From the NCBI RefSeq assembly GCF_900129795.1, contig NZ_FQWW01000001.1:496001-560000 (forward strand): DNA of 64,000 nt, given 5' to 3'. Numbering within the stretch: position 1 is the stretch's first letter; each line of letters opens with the position of its first letter. The position numbers and the translations under genes were made by a program. Source of the DNA: Flavobacterium sp. CF108. Its GTDB lineage: Bacteria; Bacteroidota; Bacteroidia; Flavobacteriales; Flavobacteriaceae. Positions 50,369 to 59,145 of this stretch are shown here, piece after piece. The notes below the pieces were generated by a model. The model had not been told where the DNA came from and searched no databases. It saw nothing but the letters and a program-made list of their open reading frames with translations.

Positions 50369-53188
50369 TTAATTCTTCAAACTCCCAGCTCGTAATCCTT
50401 TCGCGGAAGCGGATAAGATAACTTCTTTAGCGTTTTCTTCTTTTTGGATAATGATTTGAGCATAACCATTAAAAAGTCTTCTCTTCCAAGGTTCAGATGG
50501 CGTTATTACCTGAATGATTCCGGGATCTGTATTCATTACGTCCCAGTCTTTTATTTTTTGAAGTGGAGTTGCGACAATATGAATTGTATTTTTACCTTCT
50601 TTTAAAATTGCAGAATCTAAAATATATTTTTGAGAATCTTCTGTACTTGTATTCACTTTATTTCCGTTAATAAAAACTACCGTTTCTACTCCAATTTTCT
50701 TGTAAAAGAAACTCACGATATTTGAATCCAAATTGTTTTTTAGCTCAAATTCACCTTTGTAAATATAAGATGGTGCTTGGTTTTTATAATCACGGTCTTT
50801 AAAAGCTGTTTTCCAGTCGTTTTCAGCATAATTTTGTAATTCTTGTGGCAAAGCAGCTGTTGTTCCTTTTTGTTCCTGAAAATTCGTTATTTGAACTAAC
50901 GAAATAACATCAAGAAACTGATCTTTTTCTAAAGAAGTTGGATCACCGTTTCCTACTCCTAAAATTTTCCCTCCTTTTATCGAAAAGGTAATTTCATCAT
51001 TTGCTGTTGGAACATGCAGACCATTTTTATCTGTAACCTCAACCGTTACAACTGTTACTTTTGAATTTGATACATTTTCTTTATCTACAGAAAGTTTAAT
51101 ATTTTCTGCTTTTCCAGTTGTTTTTTGAATATCAGAAAGTACTTTTTTTCCGTTTTTATATCCAATTGCTTCAAGAGTTCCCGGTACATAATTTACTTTC
51201 CATTCTAAATGGCTGTTTTGCTCCATTTTCTTTTTGCCGAGACTTTTCTTGTTCAGAAAAAGTTCTACTTCATCGCAATTAGAATGCACCCAAACATCGA
51301 TTTCTTTGCCTTCCATTTCACTCCAGTTCCAATGTGGCATAATATGCAAAACAGGCTGCGTTCCCCACCACGATTTTAAATAAAATACATTGTCTTTCGG
51401 GAAACCGCAAACATCCATCATTCCAAAATACGAAGTCACCGACGGCCAGCCATAAGGAGTTGGTTCTCCGCGATAATCAAATCCTGTCCAAATAAACATT
51501 CCTGCCAGATAAGATCTTTCGGCATAAAACTTCCAGCCTTCTTCAATACTGTAAAAACTTGGACGAGGTTTTCTGTCGTAAGCACTTTGGTAATGTTTGG
51601 TATCATCTGTAAAATAAATCCCTCGCGTTGCAAAAGTCGAACCTTCCTCCGTTCCCATTCCGGGTTGGTTTTTAAACTGATTTCTATGTGCATCGATATC
51701 TCCGTTTCCAAGATAATTATAGCCCATAATTTCAACTACAGACGAAATACCGCTTTTAAATCCACTGCTGATTCCTACCGTTACAGGTCTTGTTGGGTCG
51801 ATACCTTTTGCAAAATTCTGCATCACATTCGTAATACGTTCGCCCACAATATTGCCTTCAATATTCCATTCTTCATTTCCCACCGACCAGCAAAAAATAC
51901 TTGGATGATTACGGTCGCGCTCCATCATTCGCTTTAAATCATTCAAATGATAATCGTTAATTCCCATCAAACGCGTTTCATCAATTACAAGCATTCCCAA
52001 TTCGTCACAAGCTTTCAGCAACTCGGGAGTTGGCGGATGATGCGAACAGCGATAAGCATTAGAACCCATTTCTTTTAGTTTTTTAATTCGGAAATACTGA
52101 ACTTCATCTGGCAGTGCAGTTCCTATTCCGGCATGATCCTGATGATTATTGGTTCCTTTTAATTTTAAAGCTTTTCCGTTAAGGAAAAATCCATTTTCAG
52201 GATCAAACTCAATCGTTCGAATTCCAAAAGTAGTTTCATAACTATCAATTGTCTTTCCGTTTTGCTTAAGCTGCGTTACCAAACGATATAAATTTGGCGA
52301 TTCAATACTCCACAAAAGCGGATGCTCTACATATAATTTGGAACTATGAATACTAGTTTTGTAAAATTCAGGAGCTAGTATATTTTCAGAAAAATTGGCA
52401 ACTTGTTTATTTTGAGGATCAAAAACAGTCTGAACAATTTCAATTGATCCTTTATAATTTCCTTTATTTTCAATCGTAACATCGGCAGTAACATCAGCTC
52501 CATCATTTTTAAGTTCAGAAGTTACATAAGTTCCGTTTTCAATAACATGAACCGGATTTGTTTTTTGTAAATAAACATGTCTGTAAATCCCTGCACCTTC
52601 ATAAAACCAGCCTTCCTCCATTGATGCATCGGCGCGAACGACAATTGTATTTTCACCGCCATAATTTACATAAGCCGTTACATCATATTCAAATTCGTTA
52701 TAACCGCTTTGTTCTGTTCCGAGATAATAGCCGTTAAAAAATACTTTTGAATTTCTAAAAACACCATCAAATTTTAAGGAGATAATTTTACCGTTATCGG
52801 TTTCCGGGATATTGATTTTTTTTCGGTACCAGCCAATACTTTTCTCCGGAAAACCTTTTCCTGCTGTTTTAAATCCGTGGCTGAAACTTCCTTTTTCACT
52901 AAATTCCTGTTCAACTGCCCAATCGTGTGGTAAATCTAACTTTCTCCATGCGCGGTCATCAAAATCTTTTGCCGCCGGGCCATCGCCAAATCCGGTTTTG
53001 GTCAAATATGAAAAATAACCTGTTGCGTGTCCAAAATCCTTTTCTGTATCATATAAATGACCAAACGAAAAACGCCAGTCTTTATCAATTAAAATCAATT
53101 CTCTTTCTGATTTATTTTGGGCGAAAGCCAAACAGGAAAGCAAAAAACTGACAAACAGAAAAATTCTTTTAAGGGAAACAATTTTCAT
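50369..53188 (-). CDS. Secreted GH2-family glycosidase (beta-galactosidase-like)
   Basis: 939 residues. Signal peptide ending LAFAQ (residue 24). A jelly-roll sugar-binding domain (about 30-210; WRKLDLPHDWAVE, GVFRNSKVFFNGYYLG), an immunoglobulin-like domain (210-325) and a TIM barrel (325-615) with LKGTNNHQDHAGIG. The acid/base is Glu439 (SVGNEEWN) and the nucleophile probably Glu514 (GTEEGSTFATRG). C-terminal beta domains (about 640-940) include a late sugar-binding-like domain with YKGEFELKNN. It is probably a periplasmic exo-glycosidase. No SusC/SusD pair is nearby, so this is not a complete polysaccharide locus. Confidence 0.88.
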   Translation of the reverse strand: MKIVSLKRIFLFVSFLLSCLAFAQNKSERELILIDKDWRFSFGHLYDTEKDFGHATGYFSYLTKTGFGDGPAAKDFDDRAWRKLDLPHDWAVEQEFSEKGSFSHGFKTAGKGFPEKSIGWYRKKINIPETDNGKIISLKFDGVFRNSKVFFNGYYLGTEQSGYNEFEYDVTAYVNYGGENTIVVRADASMEEGWFYEGAGIYRHVYLQKTNPVHVIENGTYVTSELKNDGADVTADVTIENKGNYKGSIEIVQTVFDPQNKQVANFSENILAPEFYKTSIHSSKLYVEHPLLWSIESPNLYRLVTQLKQNGKTIDSYETTFGIRTIEFDPENGFFLNGKALKLKGTNNHQDHAGIGTALPDEVQYFRIKKLKEMGSNAYRCSHHPPTPELLKACDELGMLVIDETRLMGINDYHLNDLKRMMERDRNHPSIFCWSVGNEEWNIEGNIVGERITNVMQNFAKGIDPTRPVTVGISSGFKSGISSVVEIMGYNYLGNGDIDAHRNQFKNQPGMGTEEGSTFATRGIYFTDDTKHYQSAYDRKPRPSFYSIEEGWKFYAERSYLAGMFIWTGFDYRGEPTPYGWPSVTSYFGMMDVCGFPKDNVFYLKSWWGTQPVLHIMPHWNWSEMEGKEIDVWVHSNCDEVELFLNKKSLGKKKMEQNSHLEWKVNYVPGTLEAIGYKNGKKVLSDIQKTTGKAENIKLSVDKENVSNSKVTVVTVEVTDKNGLHVPTANDEITFSIKGGKILGVGNGDPTSLEKDQFLDVISLVQITNFQEQKGTTAALPQELQNYAENDWKTAFKDRDYKNQAPSYIYKGEFELKNNLDSNIVSFFYKKIGVETVVFINGNKVNTSTEDSQKYILDSAILKEGKNTIHIVATPLQKIKDWDVMNTDPGIIQVITPSEPWKRRLFNGYAQIIIQKEENAKEVILSASAKGLRAGSLKN

Positions 53189-53398
53189 AAAACGTGGTTA
53201 GGTAAAGTTAGAACGATAAAATTAGAGTATAAAAATAACTTAACTTAATAGTATTTTATCAAATGATATACAATAAGCTCAGATAATCTGTTTGAAAATG
53301 GTGATTAAAAAATTTAGAATCATTCTATTGGCTTTACTTTTTTAAATGACTCTGATTTGACGTAATTTTATATAAAAATTTAAAAAACAGAGATAATT

Positions 53399-53782
53399 AT
53401 GAGTGTTATTAAAGATGAAAAAAAGCTTCTTAGCACCATTAAACGTATCGATGAAAAAATCGATAAGAATAATGATCAAAAGATACTGGCCTTTTTTGAA
53501 TCTCTTGGATTAACAGAAAGAGATGATGTACCCAAAAATTTTCTGGATTGGGATACGATTCTTATTGTCGTACCCGACCGTCACATTTCGCATGAATTAA
53601 AATATTATAAGTATTCAATATCGAGGCTTTTCTTTGTAACAAATCCGCATGCCGAGCAAATTCATATTTATGATTTTGATCAATGGAAGAGTGTAACCCG
53701 AAATAAAACCCAATTCCAGATTAGAGAATTGATGAAAACGAGTTTTGGCGGTGTAAGGAAAACTTCAAATGAAAACGATTAA
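53399..53782 (+). CDS. Hypothetical protein heading the chromate locus
   Basis: 127 residues, soluble, no signal peptide. A helical N-terminus (about 5-35) is followed by an alpha/beta part containing DWDTILIVVPDRHISHELKY and QIHIYDFDQWKSV. No catalytic motif was recognised. It lies 21 bases upstream of the ChrB-AraC fusion and may be co-expressed with it. The function is unknown. Confidence 0.6.
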   Translation: MSVIKDEKKLLSTIKRIDEKIDKNNDQKILAFFESLGLTERDDVPKNFLDWDTILIVVPDRHISHELKYYKYSISRLFFVTNPHAEQIHIYDFDQWKSVTRNKTQFQIRELMKTSFGGVRKTSNEND

Positions 53783-53803
53783 TTTTAATTTTAAACCTGC
53801 TAA

Positions 53804-54670
53804 ATGAAATGGATTACGCGCGAAAGGCCCAAAATTGATAGAATTGCCTGTCCATGGCTGATTAAAAATTTTGTTGATGCCAATGCCGAATTTATTTATG
53901 TGCCATTTAGCGAAGTTGCAGCGAAAGCGAAAGAATTAGATGCGATTCCGTTTGATATTCCGGAAGTCGAATTTACGCATTATAATGAAGAATGTACTTT
54001 TGATTACATTATAAAAAAATATCAAATTGCTGATCCAGCGGTTTTAATTATGGCAAAAATTGTTCGAGGCGCCGATACCGACCGTCACGATCTTGCTAAA
54101 GAAGCCGCCGGACTTTGGGCAATTTCTGCCGGACTCTCGCACAATATTACAAACGATGCCGAATTATTAGAAACGGGATTAAAGCTCTACGATGCATTGT
54201 ACAGCTGGGCAAAACATTTGTACAAGCAAAATCATCTGCAAAACAGCCCGTTTGAAAGTTTACTTCACGAAGTTTACAATAAGTTTTTGATTGAGAAAAA
54301 AAGCAGTCAAAAAACGCCTTTATGGGTTAAAGAATTAAAGAACATCATTCAGGATCAAATTGATGCGCAGTTTACTTTTGATTTAAAAAAAATCTCCAAT
54401 GATTTAGAACTAAATCCTTCTTATTTATCAAGGGAGTTTTCTAAATATTTTGAAGATTTGAATTTTGGTGAATATGTTCGAAAACTGCGCATTGAAAAAG
54501 CTATAAACTTAATTCAAAATTCGACTTATACTTTAACCGAAATTGCCTACATGACAGGATTTTCAGATCAAAGTCATTTTACAAGAATATTTAAACTGCA
54601 AACAGGAAAAAATCCTTCTTCTTATAGAAAAAATGCCTTGAAAAGTAATCCAGATACAAAAGGTAAATAG
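53804..54670 (+). CDS. ChrB-domain/AraC fusion, probable chromate-responsive regulator
   Basis: 288 residues. Residues 1-about 145 match the ChrB C-terminal domain: RERPKIDRIACPWLIKNFVD, FDIPEVEFTHYNEECTFDYI and IVRGADTDRHDL. Residues about 170-280 are an AraC-type DNA-binding domain: FDLKKISNDLELNPSYLSRE and YTLTEIAYMTGFSDQSHFTR, ending TGKNPSSYR. Canonical ChrB has a different N-terminal extension and no AraC tail. Next to a chromate transporter, this suggests a one-component sensor-activator. Whether the ChrB part binds chromate is inference. Confidence 0.85.
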   Translation: MKWITRERPKIDRIACPWLIKNFVDANAEFIYVPFSEVAAKAKELDAIPFDIPEVEFTHYNEECTFDYIIKKYQIADPAVLIMAKIVRGADTDRHDLAKEAAGLWAISAGLSHNITNDAELLETGLKLYDALYSWAKHLYKQNHLQNSPFESLLHEVYNKFLIEKKSSQKTPLWVKELKNIIQDQIDAQFTFDLKKISNDLELNPSYLSREFSKYFEDLNFGEYVRKLRIEKAINLIQNSTYTLTEIAYMTGFSDQSHFTRIFKLQTGKNPSSYRKNALKSNPDTKGK

Positions 54671-54698
54671 CATTCTATTTCTTAATTTACATTCTCGA

Positions 54699-54706
54699 TA
54701 GTTTTG
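54699..54706 (+). promoter_or_regulatory. Candidate -7 box before the barrel/chrA genes
   Basis: TAGTTTTG fits TAnnTTTG, 23 bases before the ATG at 54730. It would allow chrA to be controlled separately from its regulator. Confidence 0.35.
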
Positions 54707-54729
54707 TTTCTTAATAAACAAAACTAATC

Positions 54730-55230
54730 ATGATTTCATTTAAACACATTTTCATAATTACTTTATTCTCTTTTAGTTTCAATTCATTTTCTCAAACTAC
54801 TTATCCAAAAATTACGGGTTATTTTGGAATTATGCACCCTATTGCAACTTTCAGCAATGAACAAACGAGTGTAAATTTTAGAGATTATTATGCTGTTGGT
54901 TTTCCTACCGGAATCAATATCTGGAAGAGCCAAAAAATAGGTTTTTCTTTTGAAGTTGTTCCCAACATTAGAGTACAGGGAAACAGCGATAAAGTAACCA
55001 ATTTATTATTCCATCCCGGTGTTTTAGTTGCTCTTGGAAACGGTTATACTTTTGCTGGAAGAGCTGCTTTTGAAAGCAGCGGCAGATACGGCATAACTCC
55101 TGTACTTAATAAAACGGTTATAAAAAGCGATAATTGCAGTTATTTTGTGGCTGTTCCGTTTCCCGTTCGTTTTGGAAATGATCATCCTGCCTCTTTTACG
55201 GTGGGCTTTCAATTTGGAATTGCTTTTTAA
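54730..55230 (+). CDS. Small secreted beta-barrel-like protein of the chromate locus
   Basis: 166 residues. Signal peptide ending NSFSQ. Alternating strands (YPKITGYFGIMHPIATFS, GFSFEVVPNIRV, YTFAGRAAFESSGRYGITPV) and the end FTVGFQFGIAF, with a terminal Phe, suggest a small outer-membrane barrel. It lies 14 bases upstream of chrA. A second copy of its last 21 codons follows chrA at 56407-56472. Confidence 0.7.
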   Translation: MISFKHIFIITLFSFSFNSFSQTTYPKITGYFGIMHPIATFSNEQTSVNFRDYYAVGFPTGINIWKSQKIGFSFEVVPNIRVQGNSDKVTNLLFHPGVLVALGNGYTFAGRAAFESSGRYGITPVLNKTVIKSDNCSYFVAVPFPVRFGNDHPASFTVGFQFGIAF

Positions 55231-55244
55231 AAATATCGGTATCA

Positions 55245-56405
55245 ATGACAACTTCAAAATATTCATTAAGAGAATTAACTTTATACTTTCTAAAACTAGG
55301 AACAATAGGTTTTGGAGGGCCTGTTGCTCTTGTGGGATATATGCATAAAGATTTAGTCGAAAATCGCAAATGGATTTCTGAAGAAGAATACAAGCAGGGG
55401 CTGGCTTTAGCCCAATTAGCTCCCGGCCCATTGGCAGCTCAATTAGGAATATATTTAGGTTTTGTTCATTATAGACTAATAGGAGCCACTTTAATTGGGT
55501 TTGCATTTATTCTACCTTCCTTTATTATGGTTGTCCTTTTAGGAATTATATATAAATTATATGGAGGGCTGCCCTGGATTCAAGCTGTATTTTATGGTGT
55601 TGGTGCAGCCGTTATCGGACTTATAGTTGTAAGTTCGTATAAACTTACTGTAAAATCTATTGGTAAATTTAATATAGAGTCTTTTAGGACTAACTGGTTA
55701 TTATGGCTGTTTTTTCTTATTACTTTTAGTATAACATTTATAATGCGGCAAGAACCAGTCTTGTTATTTATTGGAGCAGGATTTTTATATATGATCATTA
55801 AGTCACCTCCTAAATGGTGGAATTCAAAATCTATAACTTCAATACTTTTTCTACAAGTTCCTTTATGGAATTATGAAAGCAAAACGTTAATAAAAATTGC
55901 CATTTTCTTTGCCGAGGCAGGAACATTTGTATTTGGAAGCGGGTTAGCCATTGTACCTTTTTTACATTCAGGCGTTGTAATTGAAAATCATTGGTTAACC
56001 GAACAGCAATTTTTGGATTCTGTTGCTGTAGCAATGATAACACCCGGCCCGGTGGTAATTACTGTAGGGTTCATTGGCTATTTAGTTGACGGCTTTTTGG
56101 GTGCTCTGGTTGCGGCCTTAGCCACATTTTTACCTTGTTATATATTTACTGTTGCTATGGCTCCTTATTTTCATAAAATTGCAGGAAATAAATCAGTTAA
56201 ATCATTTGTTGATGGAATTACAGCAGCGGTTATTGGTGCTTTGGCAGGCTCAGTTCTTGTAATTGCTTCTCAAACTATAATTGATATCCCAACAGCTTTT
56301 ATCGCTGTTATAACAATTGTTACTTTGTTTCGCGTCAAAAATTTACCCGAACCTTATATAATAATCATTGCCGCTTTATTTGGCTTATTTATTAAACTTA
56401 TATAA
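55245..56405 (+). CDS. chrA: Chromate transporter, two-domain CHR family
   Basis: 386 residues with about 10-12 TM segments in two homologous halves. First half: LGTIGFGGPVALVGYMHKDL and LAQLAPGPLAAQLG. Second half: AGTFVFGSGLAIVPFLHSGV and VAMITPGPVVITVG. The paired FGGG/FGSG and PGP motifs are CHR-family hallmarks. Role: export of chromate, or related oxyanion transport, across the inner membrane. Together with the ChrB-AraC fusion this makes a chromate resistance locus. The gene sits between a barrel gene and the stub of a second copy of that gene. Confidence 0.92.
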   Translation: MTTSKYSLRELTLYFLKLGTIGFGGPVALVGYMHKDLVENRKWISEEEYKQGLALAQLAPGPLAAQLGIYLGFVHYRLIGATLIGFAFILPSFIMVVLLGIIYKLYGGLPWIQAVFYGVGAAVIGLIVVSSYKLTVKSIGKFNIESFRTNWLLWLFFLITFSITFIMRQEPVLLFIGAGFLYMIIKSPPKWWNSKSITSILFLQVPLWNYESKTLIKIAIFFAEAGTFVFGSGLAIVPFLHSGVVIENHWLTEQQFLDSVAVAMITPGPVVITVGFIGYLVDGFLGALVAALATFLPCYIFTVAMAPYFHKIAGNKSVKSFVDGITAAVIGALAGSVLVIASQTIIDIPTAFIAVITIVTLFRVKNLPEPYIIIIAALFGLFIKLI

Positions 56406-56406
56406 C

Positions 56407-56472
56407 CCGTTCGTTTTGCAATGCATCCTGTCTCTTTTACGGTTGGTTTTCAATTTGGGATTACTTTTTAAA
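56407..56472 (+). pseudogene. 3' stub of a second copy of the small barrel gene
   Basis: Reads PVRFAMHPVSFTVGFQFGIT then F and stop, against PVRFGNDHPASFTVGFQFGI then AF and stop at 55161-55230. The nucleotide match continues a few bases past both stops (TTTTTAAA-ATATC). It follows the chrA stop by one base and has no start. Confidence 0.85.
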
Positions 56473-56618
56473 TATCATGAATTCAACTTTTTAAATAACG
56501 AAATACAGTAAATTCTTTTCCAGAATACATTTTTAATTATTAAATTTCAACAACTTAAATAAAGGCATATTGATTGCTTTAACTAAAATGTTCTTTTAAT
56601 TATTTAAAAAATTCATTT

Positions 56619-58025
56619 ATGGAAACAAAATTTGATATTGTTGTTATTGGTTCTGGTCCGGGCGGGTATGCATCGGCAATTCGCTGTTCGCAATTAGGTT
56701 ACAAAACTGCCCTTGTAGAAAAATATAAAGCCCTTGGCGGAACCTGCACAAATGTTGGCTGCATCCCCACAAAAGCATTACTTGACAGTACAGAACATTA
56801 TCATACTGCCGAAACTAAATTTGCGACACACGGAATCCTAACCGGAAAATTGAGTTTGGATTTCAAACAATTAATCAAAAGAAAAGGTGAAGTTGTAGAA
56901 CAGAATATTGCCGGACTTAATTTTTTAATGAAGAAAAACAAAATCGAGGTTTTTGAAGGAATTGGTTCGTTTTTGAATAATTCAGAATTGAACGTAAAAC
57001 ACAACGATGGCAATTCAACTAAAATTACTTCGACTTATTTTATTATTGCAACAGGTTCAAAACCAGCTACAATTCCTGGAGTTGAAATCGACAAACAACG
57101 AATCATAACTTCAACAGAAGCTCTTTCATTGCCAGAAAAACCGAAAAGCATTGTCATTATTGGCGGAGGCGTAATTGGTGTAGAAATGGCTTCTATTTAT
57201 GCCAGAATTGGCGTTGAGATTACCATAATAGAATATTTTGACAGCCTGATTCCAACAATGGATAAAGATCTTGGAAAAGAACTTAAAAAGATTTTTACCA
57301 AACAGAATATCAAGATTTTATTAAGTCACAAAGTACAATCGGCTAAAAATAACGGTAAGAATACAACAGTCAGCTTTTTGGATGCTTCCAATAATCCACA
57401 GGAAATTACCGCCGATTATTGTCTGGTTGCTGTTGGAAGAAAACCTTATACTGAAGGTTTAGGTTTAGAAAATACCAATATCGAAGTCGACTCAAAAGGC
57501 CGAATCGTTACAAACGAAAAACTGCAAACCAAATCCGAAAATATTTATGCTATTGGCGATGTTGTTGCCGGAGCAATGCTGGCACACAAAGCCGAAGAGG
57601 AAGGGATTTTTGTTGCCGAAACTATTAACGGTCAAAAACCGCATATTAATTACAAATTAATTCCGGGCGTTGTTTATACTTGGCCAGAAGTGGCTTCCGT
57701 TGGTTATACCGAAGAAGAATTGAAAGAAAAAGGTATTGAATATCGTGTTGGAAAATTTCCGTTCTCAGCCAGTGCAAGAGCAAGAGCTGCTATGGAAAAA
57801 GATGGTTTTTCTAAAATCTTATCTGATCCAAAATACGGTGAACTTTTAGGAATGCATGTCATTGGCCCGCGAGCTGCAGATTTAATCGCTCAAGGTGTAA
57901 TTGGAATGGAATATGAAGTTACAGACGAAGATATGTTCAGAATTTCATATGCTCACCCAACCTATTCTGAAACTTTAAAAGAAGCTTATATGATTGCTTC
58001 CGGACAGGGAGCTATTAATATTTAA
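56619..58025 (+). CDS. lpdA: Dihydrolipoyl dehydrogenase
   Basis: 468 residues. FAD-binding GSGPGGYASAIR, redox disulfide Cys43-Cys48 in GGTCTNVGCIPTKALL, NAD motif IIGGGVIGVEMASIYARIG, second FAD motif IYAIGDVVAGAMLAHKAEEE, and the C-terminal His-Glu pair in YAHPTYSETLKEA. Full family length. It is the E3 component of 2-oxoacid dehydrogenase complexes or the glycine cleavage system. No E1 or E2 genes are adjacent, so it is either the housekeeping or an extra copy. A short repeat array follows. Confidence 0.93.
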   Translation: METKFDIVVIGSGPGGYASAIRCSQLGYKTALVEKYKALGGTCTNVGCIPTKALLDSTEHYHTAETKFATHGILTGKLSLDFKQLIKRKGEVVEQNIAGLNFLMKKNKIEVFEGIGSFLNNSELNVKHNDGNSTKITSTYFIIATGSKPATIPGVEIDKQRIITSTEALSLPEKPKSIVIIGGGVIGVEMASIYARIGVEITIIEYFDSLIPTMDKDLGKELKKIFTKQNIKILLSHKVQSAKNNGKNTTVSFLDASNNPQEITADYCLVAVGRKPYTEGLGLENTNIEVDSKGRIVTNEKLQTKSENIYAIGDVVAGAMLAHKAEEEGIFVAETINGQKPHINYKLIPGVVYTWPEVASVGYTEEELKEKGIEYRVGKFPFSASARARAAMEKDGFSKILSDPKYGELLGMHVIGPRAADLIAQGVIGMEYEVTDEDMFRISYAHPTYSETLKEAYMIASGQGAINI

Positions 58026-58032
58026 GTTTTTT

Positions 58033-58094
58033 GTTTCAGGTTTTCTTTGTTTCAGGTTTTCTTTGTTTCAGGTTTTCTTTGTTTCAGGTTTCAA
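58033..58094. repeat. 16-bp tandem repeat (GTTTCAGGTTTTCTTT)
   Basis: Starts at 58033, 58049, 58065 and 58081, with the last copy partial, eight bases after the lpdA stop. The same phrase occurs singly near 48635 and 50231. Confidence 0.85.
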
Positions 58095-58106
58095 GTTTTG
58101 ATTACA

Positions 58107-58149
58107 GTCCCGATCTTTGTCAAAGTTTCAGCTTGACAAAGATCGAGAT
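58107..58149. repeat. Hairpin TCCCGATCTTTGTCAA / TTGACAAAGATCGAGA
   Basis: An inverted repeat with an 11-base loop between convergent genes, a likely bidirectional terminator. It belongs to the CCCGAT-type palindrome family. Confidence 0.6.
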
Positions 58150-58159
58150 TGCAATATTC

Positions 58160-58633
58160 TTATCCAATTTCAAAAATTTCAATAAACTTTTGTTCTATAT
58201 TTTTTCTTTTTTGTTTAACATGCCACCTTGAAAAGAAAACCATAAATAAAAAACATATATTTATTGGTATGAATGCTTCTTTAGGCGTTTTTCCAGAAGA
58301 GAGTAACAATATATTTATTGAAATTAAGATAACTATTGGTAAATATTTCATCCAGCCTAAATAAAACTTTGGACGCGGTTCTATTTCATAATTAACAGTA
58401 AGTATATTTTTAATTATTTTATATCTTCCTTTAATTATGAAATACGTTGGTGACATTGTAGAGTTCATCGTTAAGCGAAAATCTTTATCATCAAAGAGTC
58501 CATAAAAAGGTTTTGAATGTCCGTCAAATATTGTAAAAATAGAAAATGGACTTAATTTTAGTCTTGGAGAACCAATTTCAGTATTATTTTTAAGTCTTGT
58601 ACGAAATTCGGATAAGCTTAGTTTTGATTGCAT
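58160..58633 (-). CDS. Small two-TM hypothetical protein, paralogue 1
   Basis: 157 residues from the ATG at 58633 (MQSKLSLSEFRTRLKNN), which aligns with the upstream paralogue's start and gives a 10-base gap; a start at 58669 would overlap that gene. A soluble N-terminal part with KPFYGLFDDKDFRLTMNS is followed by two hydrophobic helices (about 97-130) and a basic C-terminal tail. Paralogous to the next gene. Function unknown. Confidence 0.7.
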   Translation of the reverse strand: MQSKLSLSEFRTRLKNNTEIGSPRLKLSPFSIFTIFDGHSKPFYGLFDDKDFRLTMNSTMSPTYFIIKGRYKIIKNILTVNYEIEPRPKFYLGWMKYLPIVILISINILLLSSGKTPKEAFIPINICFLFMVFFSRWHVKQKRKNIEQKFIEIFEIG

Positions 58634-58643
58634 TTTACGTAAT

Positions 58644-59126
58644 CTATTTTTTATCTGATTTAATTTCAAAAATCCTGATAAATTTTTGCTCTAATTTTTT
58701 CCTCTTCCTTTCTTCTTTCCATCTTGAATAGAAAATGACAATAAGAAGAAACAAACTCACAATTGTAGTGGCTCGTCTAAGGCCTCTTCCAAAGAAAAGA
58801 AAAAATACATTAATGAATATTAGAAAAACTACTGGAGAGAATTTCGTCCAAAGTAACTGAAATTTGCTGTTTTCTTCAACGACGTAATTCACATTAACCC
58901 TATTATGTATATTCTTGTAATTTCCTCTCACAATAAAAATTGTGGGAGATGTCGCTGAATTTATAGTTAACCGAAAACTTTTATCATCAAAAAGTCCGTA
59001 AAAAGGTTTTGCTCCTCCAAATATAGGAAATAGTCTAAAGTGACTTAAGTTCACTTTTAAAGAACCTATTTCAATATTATTTTGCAATCTCGTACGAAAG
59101 TCTGATAAAGAAAGGTTTGATTCCAT
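58644..59126 (-). CDS. Small two-TM hypothetical protein, paralogue 2
   Basis: 160 residues. Shares LSLSxFRTRLxNNxEIGS, KPFYGLFDDKxFRLTxNS and a tail with FYSRWKEERKRKKLEQKFI (compare FFSRWHVKQKRKNIEQKFI in the neighbour). It has the same two central TM helices. The pair arose by tandem duplication. It lies downstream of an LprI-like gene; no function can be proposed beyond membrane association. Confidence 0.7.
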   Translation of the reverse strand: MESNLSLSDFRTRLQNNIEIGSLKVNLSHFRLFPIFGGAKPFYGLFDDKSFRLTINSATSPTIFIVRGNYKNIHNRVNVNYVVEENSKFQLLWTKFSPVVFLIFINVFFLFFGRGLRRATTIVSLFLLIVIFYSRWKEERKRKKLEQKFIRIFEIKSDKK

Positions 59127-59145
59127 TTAAACTAAAAATTGAAAA

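Noticed and set aside
50369..53188. Polysaccharide-utilisation locus around the GH2 enzyme
   Set aside because: No SusC/SusD pair, hybrid two-component regulator or sigma/anti-sigma pair accompanies it. The GH42, sulfatase and GH2 genes are far apart.
58033..58094. Possible CRISPR-like array
   Set aside because: The 16-bp units are directly contiguous with no unique spacers and no cas genes are present.
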